Position numbers and translations under genes: made by a program | Shown here: positions 55,404 to 62,751 of the stretch, in pieces | How the letters are laid out: each line of letters begins with the position of its first letter | Position numbering within the stretch: position 1 is the stretch's first letter | DNA from: an uncultured Eubacteriales bacterium | GTDB lineage: Bacteria > Bacillota > Clostridia > Oscillospirales > Ruminococcaceae | Direction of reading: 5' to 3' | NCBI GenBank assembly: GCA_900314975.1 | Contig: OMXI01000018.1 | Location: 1-64,000, forward strand | DNA: 64,000 bases | Notes under the pieces: generated by a model | What the model was told of the DNA's origin: nothing | What the model saw: the letters and a program-made list of their open reading frames with translations, nothing else | Database searches by the model: none

Positions 55404-56182
55404 TTGCCTTTCTCCCGTTTAATATATCTTATCTGTATGTGGTCAGAGCTCTTTGCCCGTTTGCACATCGCCTCATACACCTTTTCACGAAGTTCCTTCC
55501 TTCGTGCCTTCAGCGGCTTATCCATATCGGGATAGAACGGACCGTCTATGTACGTCACTATCCGCGGGTGCGCAAAAAAGCGCCGCTTATGGTATGTGTT
55601 TGTAAAGCAGTATACAGGCACACCCAGCTTTGCGGGGTAAGCAAAACTCGTGTCAGGGAAATTCCTTATTTTAGTGTAGTACGGCCAGATGTGCGCCTCG
55701 GGAAATATCACAACGCAGTGTCCCTGCGAAATGCGCGTCTCGACCGCGTCAATAAAGTTTTTGTACGCCGCCATGCCCTCGGGTATCGGCAAAGCCCCAA
55801 GCGACGGCGTTATTTTGCCCAGCACAGGCATCGAAACATTGTTTGGGTGTACGATAACATAATTGGTCTTTGGAAAGTTTATCACATTGGGGATAAACGG
55901 CTCTGCCGCGTCCTGCGTGTGATTGCCGTACATAAAGTATCCGTCGTGCAGATGCTTTTTCAGCTTGTGCTTGCCCTTTGATCTGTGCCCAAAGACCAGC
56001 TTTACATACGCAAACGCGATAGGCGTTGCGATTATGCGATACCAGAAAAAATGTGTAAATCTCTTAAAAGGCGATTTATGGATATAGACGTAGTTTTCAT
56101 CTATCACGCGCGGGGTTATCTGCGCCGTAGAAAACTCATCGTTAAGCTCATCGGAATAGTATATTACCTTTCGCTTGTCCAT
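55400..56182 (-). CDS. PlsC-like acyltransferase
   Basis: 260 residues from ATG 56182 (AGGTG 8 nt upstream; ATG 56188 is possible). The acyltransferase motif appears as YGNHTQDAAEPFIPN, in which the acidic residue after the histidine is shifted relative to the classical H-x4-D, as in a known subgroup. VVIFPEAHIWPYY is the substrate-binding motif with E. A hydrophobic segment (FFWYRIIATPIAFAYVKLVF) near residues 45-65 should tether it to the membrane. First gene of the three-gene operon driven by the promoter at 56223-56251. Confidence 0.85.
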   Translation of the reverse strand: MDKRKVIYYSDELNDEFSTAQITPRVIDENYVYIHKSPFKRFTHFFWYRIIATPIAFAYVKLVFGHRSKGKHKLKKHLHDGYFMYGNHTQDAAEPFIPNVINFPKTNYVIVHPNNVSMPVLGKITPSLGALPIPEGMAAYKNFIDAVETRISQGHCVVIFPEAHIWPYYTKIRNFPDTSFAYPAKLGVPVYCFTNTYHKRRFFAHPRIVTYIDGPFYPDMDKPLKARRKELREKVYEAMCKRAKSSDHIQIRYIKREKGK

Positions 56183-56222
56183 TATCATATCACCTGCCGT
56201 ATTTAAATACACTATCAATGAA

Positions 56223-56251
56223 ATAATACCATAACCGCGCCGATATGTCAA
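56223..56251 (-). promoter_or_regulatory. Promoter of acyltransferase/GT8 operon
   Basis: TTGACA (56246-56251), 17-bp spacer ending TGG, TATTAT (56223-56228), minus strand. Confidence 0.8.
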
Positions 56252-56342
56252 TAAGAAACATTATCCGACAGTATAAAAAACTTGTAAAATCAAAGCCGTG
56301 CATTCACATCAGTAAACTATTCCCATTTCCAAGCGTCACGGG

Positions 56343-56371
56343 TTGACAGAAGCTGCATAAAATGCTATACT
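56343..56371 (+). promoter_or_regulatory. Promoter of sigma-factor gene
   Basis: TTGACA (56343-56348), 17-bp spacer, TATACT (56366-56371). The leader that follows contains ATGCCGATAA twice (56400 and 56420) and a terminator. Confidence 0.75.
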
Positions 56372-56442
56372 TTGTGTGAAAAATGCACACCATAAATATA
56401 TGCCGATAAAACGATTTTTATGCCGATAACGATAAAAGACGG

Positions 56443-56473
56443 GACAGCTGCGCAGCAATGCAGCTGTCTTTTT
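56443..56473 (+). terminator. Terminator in the sigma-factor leader
   Basis: GACAGCTGC pairs perfectly with GCAGCTGTC around an 8-nt loop and is followed by TTTTT. It lies between the promoter at 56343 and the genes at 56562/56689, so it may attenuate them. Confidence 0.8.
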
Positions 56474-56561
56474 GGATTTATCAAAAAAAATATAACCAAC
56501 GCGCCGTTTTTCTATCTGAATATATAGAAGAAAAAACTAATGCCAAAAAGGTGTGGTGCGT

Positions 56562-56741
56562 ATGGAACTTAACGAACTTATTAAGCAGGTGCTTATGCAG
56601 ATGTATCAAAACTGTCTTGATGACAAGACCGAGCTTGAACATCTGGACAAGCGCGTGATAAGCGCAATAAGAAAGGAGCGTGAAAGCGATGGAAACACAC
56701 GAGCTTGCCGCAGCAGTGAAAGCAGCGCAGTCGGGGGATAA
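56562..56741 (+). CDS. Possible small protein overlapping the sigma-factor start
   Basis: From ATG 56562 (AAGGTG about 9 nt upstream) the frame encodes about 59 residues. The first 44 (MELNELIKQVLMQMYQNCLD and onward to KERESDG) look like a real amphipathic helical protein, while the tail after the sigma-factor start overlaps and is low quality. It could be a regulatory leader peptide or a truncated small gene translationally coupled to the sigma factor. Confidence 0.4.
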   Translation: MELNELIKQVLMQMYQNCLDDKTELEHLDKRVISAIRKERESDGNTRACRSSESSAVGG

Positions 56742-58122
56742 AGCCGCAATAGAGCAGCTTTACAGGCACTACCGCAGCAGAATATGGTTCTTTGTCTGCA
56801 AAAATATCGGCTCCAAGCAAGCCGCCGAGGACATCGTTTCCGACACCTTTCTGACAGCAATAGAAAAACTGTGCGACCTGCGAAGCGCAGACGCTTTCGG
56901 CTCGTGGCTGTACTCGATAGCATACAGCAAGTGCCTGATATATCTGAACGCACGGTCGGCAGCCGCGCACTTTTCAAGCGATACAGAGCTTGAAAGCACT
57001 ATCCAAAACAGCACCTTGAGCGAACCCGTCAAGCTTCCGCAGGATTATATCGAAAGCGAGCAGACAAAGCAGCAGCTGCGCGAGGCTATCGACAGCCTCA
57101 AGCCCGAAATGCGCTCTGCCGTCATAATGTACTATTTCGAGGAAATGACCGTCGCGCAGGTCGCACAAGCGCTTGGCATAAACGAAAACGCCGCCAAGCA
57201 AAAGCTGTACCAAGCCCGCAAAAAGCTCTCTGCCAAGCTAAAGAGACTTTGCAGAAACGGCACCGCGCTTTGTGTCGTCCCTCTCGGCGCAGTTATGAAC
57301 GCAGCGCTTGAAAGCAGCACCGCAGCAGCAAGCACCGCAGGCGCAGCAATCAAAACAGGCTTTACCGTCAAGCTGGCAGCCGCCTTTATTTCAGGCGCGC
57401 TCGCCGTGGGCGTGCCTATTGCCCTGCTTGACCGCGAAAGCCGCGGCGACTACCGCCCCGAGCAAACCACACAGCAGCAAAGCGCAGAGCTTAAAGCCGA
57501 GGCGAGCGAGCTTCTTACAAGCCTGCGCGGACTTGACTTTGAATACCGTACGCAGTCAGCGCAGAATGTTTCAGATACCGCAGGTCTTGGAAGACTGGTC
57601 GAACAGTATGGCAAGTCAGTCGATACAGGTCTGCCAAAGCTGTTTTTAGACCAAAGCGACAAATGGAGATTATCCGTCTGCAGCGAGATTGACGAGCGCA
57701 GCGCAAGCAGCGTGACTATGCACTATTCACAGCCTCTGTCCGATTTAAAGCTGTACTGCTCACCCGCAGGCGACAGCACGCTTTGCAGGCTCTATATGCG
57801 CAAGTACCCCTACAGCTCCGCCGACGCGGGAAAGTATATCCGCATAGAGCTTACCCTGCCTGCACAAAATGATGTAATCTATACCCTGCTGCACCCCGAC
57901 GTCACGGTAAACTTTGACTGCAAAAGCCAGACTATGTACGAACCCGCACCTATGACCGACAGCACAGGTCAGCTTGGCTACAGCATAAGCTGTACCGGCA
58001 CAGACAGTCTTTATATCGAGCTTTCACCAAGCAAGGAACTGCTTTGCGATATAAATGACGTGACCTTCAGCGCAGCCGCATATGCACACGGCAAAGCGTA
58101 CAGTGTCGTCAACGAGGCTTAA
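56689..58122 (+). CDS. ECF-type sigma factor with C-terminal membrane helix and external domain
   Basis: 477 residues from ATG 56689 (AGGAG 10 nt upstream). Region 2 at about 20-90 (LYRHYRSRIWFFVCKN, AEDIVSDTFLTAIEKL, SWLYSIAYSKC) and region 4 at about 130-190 (LREAIDSLKPEMRSAVIMYY, VAQVAQALGINENAAKQKLY). A hydrophobic stretch near 225-250 (VKLAAAFISGALAVGVPIALL) can span the membrane, leaving a ~220-residue extracytoplasmic domain of unknown fold. ECF factors are normally ~190 residues and controlled by a separate anti-sigma factor; here a tail may tether or regulate it in cis. A decayed ABC transporter follows immediately. Confidence 0.85.
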   Translation: METHELAAAVKAAQSGDKAAIEQLYRHYRSRIWFFVCKNIGSKQAAEDIVSDTFLTAIEKLCDLRSADAFGSWLYSIAYSKCLIYLNARSAAAHFSSDTELESTIQNSTLSEPVKLPQDYIESEQTKQQLREAIDSLKPEMRSAVIMYYFEEMTVAQVAQALGINENAAKQKLYQARKKLSAKLKRLCRNGTALCVVPLGAVMNAALESSTAAASTAGAAIKTGFTVKLAAAFISGALAVGVPIALLDRESRGDYRPEQTTQQQSAELKAEASELLTSLRGLDFEYRTQSAQNVSDTAGLGRLVEQYGKSVDTGLPKLFLDQSDKWRLSVCSEIDERSASSVTMHYSQPLSDLKLYCSPAGDSTLCRLYMRKYPYSSADAGKYIRIELTLPAQNDVIYTLLHPDVTVNFDCKSQTMYEPAPMTDSTGQLGYSISCTGTDSLYIELSPSKELLCDINDVTFSAAAYAHGKAYSVVNEA

Positions 58123-58125
58123 CTT

Positions 58126-58959
58126 TACGGAAAACGAGCTTGATGACAAGACAAAACTAGATTTAAAAAAATTTGAGCTTAAAAAGTTTGCCGATACCGA
58201 CCCCGAAAATGCCCACGGGTTTGACATCGCACAAAAAGAGAGCGAAGAGGCGATGATAGAAAAGATAGTCTACAAAAAGACCGACCTTATCTATTCCTGC
58301 CCGACTGTTGCGCTGTTTGATGACAAACTCGACGAACTCGACCAATTCGTTATCGACGGCAAAATCGACAAACAAAAGCTCAAAGGCGGCAGCGAGGTGC
58401 TGCTCGTTATGGATATAACGAACAAGATCAAGTTTGAAGAGACGTTCAAAGCAGGCGATAAGCTTCCGCTGTCGGATATAATTCTCAACGAAAAGGAAGA
58501 ACAGCTTGATTTCAGTTCTCTTGATTTCAGTCAGCTCGGTGAGCCTGCTTACCAAAAGAAAGTCAAGTCCTACACGGGCGAGGTGACCGAGGAGCGCTCG
58601 TATGCAATCGGCAAGCGCAAAGACATCAACGTTAAGATAGGCGCAGTGCTTGTCCTCGACCTTGACGTTGCAAACAAATATATGACCGAAGCAGCAGAAG
58701 GCAACCATGGGCTTAACGTGTTCTGTTCTCCCGAATCGTTCAAAGCGTGGGGAGTTGGAGAACGCAATCTGACGGAGCTTTCGATCAAGATAAATGATGA
58801 TGCTTCAATAGAAGATGCGGACAATTTGTGGTACGATACGATAGCACAAGCTAAGGGCATATCGAGCTACTCAACTACTGAAATAACTGAAAACATAAAC
58901 AGAGGCACGCACAAAGTCATGTGTATATACTACTCTATGATGGTAATTGTATTGCTGAC
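58126..58959 (+). pseudogene. MacB/FtsX-like ABC permease fragment
   Basis: The frame begins within four bases of the sigma-factor stop without its own start and encodes a periplasmic MacB-type domain (FADTDPENAHGFDIAQ, YTGEVTEERSYAIGKRKDIN, GVGERNLTELSIKINDDASI). It ends as the next membrane helix begins (YYSMMVIVLL). The N-terminal helix and the remaining permease helices are missing. Fusion to the ABC ATPase fragment at the same spot indicates a deletion. Confidence 0.75.
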
Positions 58960-59457
58960 CTCTGCGGCACAAGCGGCAGCGGAAAGTCAACGCTGCTGCA
59001 TATGCTCGGCTGCCTTGACAAAGCCACCTCGGGTGACGTGTTTATCGGCGATATAAAAGTTGTGTTCCAGAAATTCTGCCTTATCCCCGAACTTACCGTC
59101 ACCGAAAACATAGTTGTGCCCGTACTGCTGTCGGGCAAGCGTCCCGACACTGCTTACATTGACGAGCTTTGCGATATACTAGGTCTTTCGGACAGAAAAT
59201 CTCACCTGCCGTCCGAGCTTTCGGGCGGTCAGCAGCAAAGGTGCGCGATTGCACGCGCGCTTGCCAACGATCCACAGATAGTCCTTTGCGATGAGCCGAC
59301 AGGCAACCTTGACAAGAAAACGGGCGAGGAAGTAATATCGCTGCTGCACGAAATCAACAAGAAATACAACAAAACCGTTGTGATAGTCACCCACGACCAA
59401 GATATTGCAAGCGGCGCAGACCGCATTATCCACATCGAAGACGGCATGATAATCTGA
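58960..59457 (+). pseudogene. ABC transporter ATPase fragment (LolD/MacB type)
   Basis: Starts at the Walker A region (CGTSGSGKSTLLHMLGCLDK) with the leading ~35 residues lost. A further gap of about 25 residues lies between SGDVFIGD and VVFQKFCLIPELTVTENI, where the strand and Q-loop lead-in should be. The signature LSGGQQQRCAIARAL, Walker B IVLCDEPTGNLD and H-switch VIVTHDQ are intact. Without the start and with the deletion it is unlikely to work. Frame continues to a normal C-terminus (IHIEDGMII). Confidence 0.8.
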
Positions 59458-59466
59458 CCGCACAAA

Positions 59467-59513
59467 AAGCACCTGCATTTGCTTTTTTCACAAACGCAGG
59501 TGCTTGATTTTTT
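59467..59513 (+). terminator. Intrinsic terminator
   Basis: AAGCACCTGC pairs with GCAGGTGCTT across a 19-nt loop, followed by GATTTTTT. Confidence 0.75.
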
Positions 59514-59538
59514 CGTTTTCAGTTTATCGGACAAGCCG

Positions 59539-60945
59539 CTACCTCAATTTCCTTTCGGGGTGCTTTTTATAGAATTCCTCTTTGTCCCTGTACATATCCA
59601 CATCAGCAGTATGCATCGCATCTCTTACGTCACAGCCGTTGTCGCCGTAGCTGTACCCGACCGCAAAGCTGACACCGTCAGGGTCCTGCGACCTATCCTT
59701 GAGCAGCGCGATCTTTCTTTCGCACTCGTCCTTGTCACAGCCCACCATAATAATTAAAAATTCATCACCGCCCGCGCGGTATATCTCATCACCCTCAAAG
59801 ACCTCCTGAAGAGCTATCGCAGCCTTTTTGAGCAACAGATCACCCGCAGAGTGTCCGTATCTGTCATTGGTCAGCTTCAAGCCGTTAAGGTCTGCAAAAA
59901 TCACACAGTAAGGCTCGCTGAACGACTCGCTGTCAGCAGTCATCGCGCTTACGCGGCTGTTCATAGCATTGCGGTTCTTCACGCCTGTCAGAAGGTCAGT
60001 GTAGCTGATATGCTCAAGCTGTTTCATCAGCTTGTAGCTTGCGACCTCTGAAGAAAGAAAGTACGTGGTAAGCTCCAGCGTCTCCTTTATGCGCAGAGCA
60101 TTTTCCGTCGCAAAATTAGTCGCCCAGATAAATCCCAGCACCTCATTGTTGTACCGCAGCGGGAACATCACCACGCTGTCAACGCCGGCTTCCTCAAGTG
60201 TCAGATACCACGGATTGTTTATCTGTTCAATGTATTTCATATCCTGCTCGTTTTTGATGATAAGGCAGTCATTGTCGCCTATCGTGTCTATCCACGACAG
60301 CGCTATATCGTAAAAGTTGACAAACTGCGTTACCCTCTTTATCACGCTGCCCTCTCTTATATTCGTCGCCAGCATCGAACAGGTACCCGTACCTGTATCC
60401 ACAAGCATCAGCGAGCATACCTCTGCCTTACAGATAACACGGATATCCTTGATAACGTCCTTCATCGTCTGTTCAAAATCGTCCGTGCCGTGCAGCTTGA
60501 TACAGGTCTTTATCACGTCAGAGTAAATGTGCATAGCCTGCGTGGACATAAGGTCAAGGTCAGTGACATCCGCTATCTTCGTCGAGTATGTGCAGTAGCC
60601 GACATCGCCTTCCTCATAGTCTATAGGCATAACAAAAACATTGAACCACAAATTCGGCTCATTCATATATACATACGTGTGCGTAGGCTTTTTCAGTATC
60701 GCCGCGCTGTAGCACAGATCCTCAAAGCTCAGATTTTTCGGAAGATACTTTTCATATGCAGAGTTGGGAACAAACTTTTCTATCGCCCTGCCGCCCACAT
60801 CATACGGCGGGTTTTCGATAAGGCGGATGTATTCCTTATTACCCGTAACTATGCGTATATCGCCATAGCTGCCGTCGCTGAATTTTCTGACGGACATAAT
60901 ACCCGTCATAGTCACAAAGCCGTCGGCAAACTTCTGAAAGTCCAT
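59539..60945 (-). CDS. Diguanylate cyclase, paralogue of the protein at 43337
   Basis: 468 residues from ATG 60945 (AGAGGTG about 6 nt upstream). Same architecture as the 43337 protein: N-terminal module MDFQKFADGFVTM, GAF-like domain (FEQTMKDVIKDIRVICKAEV), coiled coil ASYKLMKQLEHIS, and GGDEF domain with YRAGGDEFLIIM and FADLNGLKLTND. The active-site core GGDEF is intact, so c-di-GMP synthesis is expected. The two copies align over their full length, indicating an old duplication. Promoter at 61032-61060. Confidence 0.92.
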   Translation of the reverse strand: MDFQKFADGFVTMTGIMSVRKFSDGSYGDIRIVTGNKEYIRLIENPPYDVGGRAIEKFVPNSAYEKYLPKNLSFEDLCYSAAILKKPTHTYVYMNEPNLWFNVFVMPIDYEEGDVGYCTYSTKIADVTDLDLMSTQAMHIYSDVIKTCIKLHGTDDFEQTMKDVIKDIRVICKAEVCSLMLVDTGTGTCSMLATNIREGSVIKRVTQFVNFYDIALSWIDTIGDNDCLIIKNEQDMKYIEQINNPWYLTLEEAGVDSVVMFPLRYNNEVLGFIWATNFATENALRIKETLELTTYFLSSEVASYKLMKQLEHISYTDLLTGVKNRNAMNSRVSAMTADSESFSEPYCVIFADLNGLKLTNDRYGHSAGDLLLKKAAIALQEVFEGDEIYRAGGDEFLIIMVGCDKDECERKIALLKDRSQDPDGVSFAVGYSYGDNGCDVRDAMHTADVDMYRDKEEFYKKHPERKLR

Positions 60946-61031
60946 TTTTACACCTCTCCGCTGAATTTGCACCCGCTGCCCCGAAAAAAACATTTTTTGC
61001 TGCAATTTCAGCACAAATTAACAACTTTTTT

Positions 61032-61060
61032 TCATTATAGCACATACATTTTTGTTTTTC
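61032..61060 (-). promoter_or_regulatory. Promoter of second diguanylate cyclase gene
   Basis: TTGAAA (61055-61060), 17-bp spacer, perfect TATAAT (61032-61037), minus strand. Confidence 0.75.
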
Positions 61061-61120
61061 AAGTGAAAAACCGCCGCTTCACGAAAAAAAACAACTTTTT
61101 TTACAATCGTTTTTAAGCCG

Positions 61121-61159
61121 AAAAAATAACCCGACAGCAGCGCACGGTCACCGTCGGGT
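61121..61159 (-). terminator. Terminator of the 61165-64000 transcription unit
   Basis: Minus strand: ACCCGAC pairs with GTCGGGT around an 17-nt GC-rich loop region, followed by TATTTTTT. Confidence 0.75.
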
Positions 61160-61164
61160 ATTTA

Positions 61165-61524
61165 TCAGATCATCTCTTCAAGCAGCTGTGCCGCATCACT
61201 GACGCACCCTCTGCAAGGGCGCAGCACCGAGCCTGTCAGTCCGCCTTTAAGCTCGCGGCACATAACGCTCTTGTTCATCTGCCTGAACTTCTCTTCAAGC
61301 TGCGCCGCCTTTTCGTCAGCTTGCTCGGGGAACATTCTGCGCAGAACATACTCTGCCGCAAGCACCGCACCGCACTTGCCCATACGTCCGCCCGCAAACT
61401 GCGCAGCCGTGCTTTTAGCCTCTTTCTGCGACAGCCCTGCCTGCTGCGCAAAAGCGCACAGTACCGCCGCCGAGCAGCTGTAAAAATGCTTGTGGTTCTC
61501 CACAGCCTGTTGTGCCAAACTCAT
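61165..61524 (-). CDS. C_GCAxxG_C_C family redox protein
   Basis: 119 residues. It follows the spacing of this family of cysteine-rich proteins: YSCSAAVLCAFAQQAGLSQ near the N-terminus, GGRMGKCGAVLAAEYVL in the middle (the GCA-x-x-G site, here CGAVLA), CRELKGG, then CRGCVSDAAQLLEE at the end. Members are thought to be redox-active or metal-binding and often travel with oxidoreductases or transporters. It is separated by 18 bp from the BMP-type protein upstream and is probably cotranscribed. Confidence 0.8.
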   Translation of the reverse strand: MSLAQQAVENHKHFYSCSAAVLCAFAQQAGLSQKEAKSTAAQFAGGRMGKCGAVLAAEYVLRRMFPEQADEKAAQLEEKFRQMNKSVMCRELKGGLTGSVLRPCRGCVSDAAQLLEEMI

Positions 61525-61542
61525 TTTAACCTCCGTCTCCCG

Positions 61543-62751
61543 TCAGTCCGTCACCGTGATTATGTCCTTCAGCACATAATGGAATGTCGGCGCTGACGAT
61601 TGCTGGTTCTCAAAATATTCTTTGTTAAGGTCATACGTATCGCTTGGGTCATCTGGGTCAACACCAATGTAATCCCCCTTGAAAACGTGTATCCTGCCCT
61701 TGCTCATGTCATTCACAGCATCATCCACCAGCTTTTTGCAGCCCTTGGGCGCGATAGCAGGGTTTATCTCCATCATCTCCACCCAGCCCTCTTTCAAGCC
61801 GCCGCTTGCGTCGTTTCCGTTGATTGTGCCCTTGACGTTCTTTTCGATCTTCCTGTTGTCAAGCACAGCATTTACAGCCGAAATGATGTATTCCGACCAG
61901 TCAATGCGGCAGCTTATCAGCGCACTTGTCGGCGCGACGTCCATCATATCCTGATTGTAAGCAACGTGATAAACAGGGTACGGCTTGTCAGCGTTTTCGC
62001 ACGCAATAGCCGAACCTACAGTGTTTGAGTGATGTGAGATAATAACGCAGCCTTCCTCGATAAGCTGCGCCGCCGCGTCCTTTTCGAGCGAGTAGCTGTT
62101 CCACGTGTCAATGTACTTGACCCGCATAGTCGCCTCGGGACACTGCGAGCGCACACCCATAAGAAACGCCGTGTAGCCCGAAATTACCTCTGCCACAGGG
62201 TACGCCGCCACAAACCCGACGACCGCCTGCTGCTTTGTGATGACCTCGTTGTCTATCATCTCCTTGAGCTTTGCGCCTGCGACCATTCCGCTGATGTAGC
62301 GCCCCTGATATATCTCGCCCATGAACGTGTGGTAGTTTGACAGCTTTGGCTCGTCATTTGCGTTGTCGCACGTCGCCTCGCAGAACTGCACATCAGTGTA
62401 TTTCTTTGCCGCCGCCTTTGCGGTCTCACCGTAGCCGTAGGAGTTTGTGAAGATTATGTCACAGCCTTCCTTTGCAAGCTCCTCTATAACGCTTTGAGCG
62501 TCCTCGTACGGTACATTGTTCTTTTCGATAATCTCCACCTTGTCGCCAAGCTCGGTGCGCAGCCTGTTTGTCGCGCGTATAAAATTCGCACTGTACGGAG
62601 TGCTTGCGTCACCGTCGTAAATAAACCCGACTTTTGCATGGTCCTTTGCGCCCGAGGTCACGCTCTGGATATAATGATAAGCGTAGAAAAGAGAAAGAGC
62701 CAGCACAGAAGCGATTATCGCGCATATGATATTAGGTTTTTCTTTGCTCAT
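61543..62751 (-). CDS. BMP/PnrA-type ABC substrate-binding protein
   Basis: 402 residues from ATG 62751 (GAGGAAGAGGAAA upstream). A single N-terminal hydrophobic helix (IICAIIASVLALSLFYAYHY) without a lipobox cysteine should anchor it outside the membrane. The rest follows the basic-membrane-protein fold: KVGFIYDGDASTPYSANFIR, CDIIFTNSYGYGETAKAAAK, GEIYQGRYISGMVAGAKLK, VGFVAAYPVAEVISGYTAFL and IISHHSNTVGSAIACEN. BMP proteins bind nucleosides or similar ligands. No transporter genes adjoin it; overlap by 20 bp with the HD-GYP sensor gene suggests the pair acts in signalling. Confidence 0.85.
   Translation of the reverse strand: MSKEKPNIICAIIASVLALSLFYAYHYIQSVTSGAKDHAKVGFIYDGDASTPYSANFIRATNRLRTELGDKVEIIEKNNVPYEDAQSVIEELAKEGCDIIFTNSYGYGETAKAAAKKYTDVQFCEATCDNANDEPKLSNYHTFMGEIYQGRYISGMVAGAKLKEMIDNEVITKQQAVVGFVAAYPVAEVISGYTAFLMGVRSQCPEATMRVKYIDTWNSYSLEKDAAAQLIEEGCVIISHHSNTVGSAIACENADKPYPVYHVAYNQDMMDVAPTSALISCRIDWSEYIISAVNAVLDNRKIEKNVKGTINGNDASGGLKEGWVEMMEINPAIAPKGCKKLVDDAVNDMSKGRIHVFKGDYIGVDPDDPSDTYDLNKEYFENQQSSAPTFHYVLKDIITVTD

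Noticed and set aside
56372-56442. c-di-GMP or other known riboswitch in the sigma-factor leader
   Set aside because: The leader is too short and lacks conserved GEMM or other riboswitch sequences; only two ATGCCGATAA copies and a terminator are seen.
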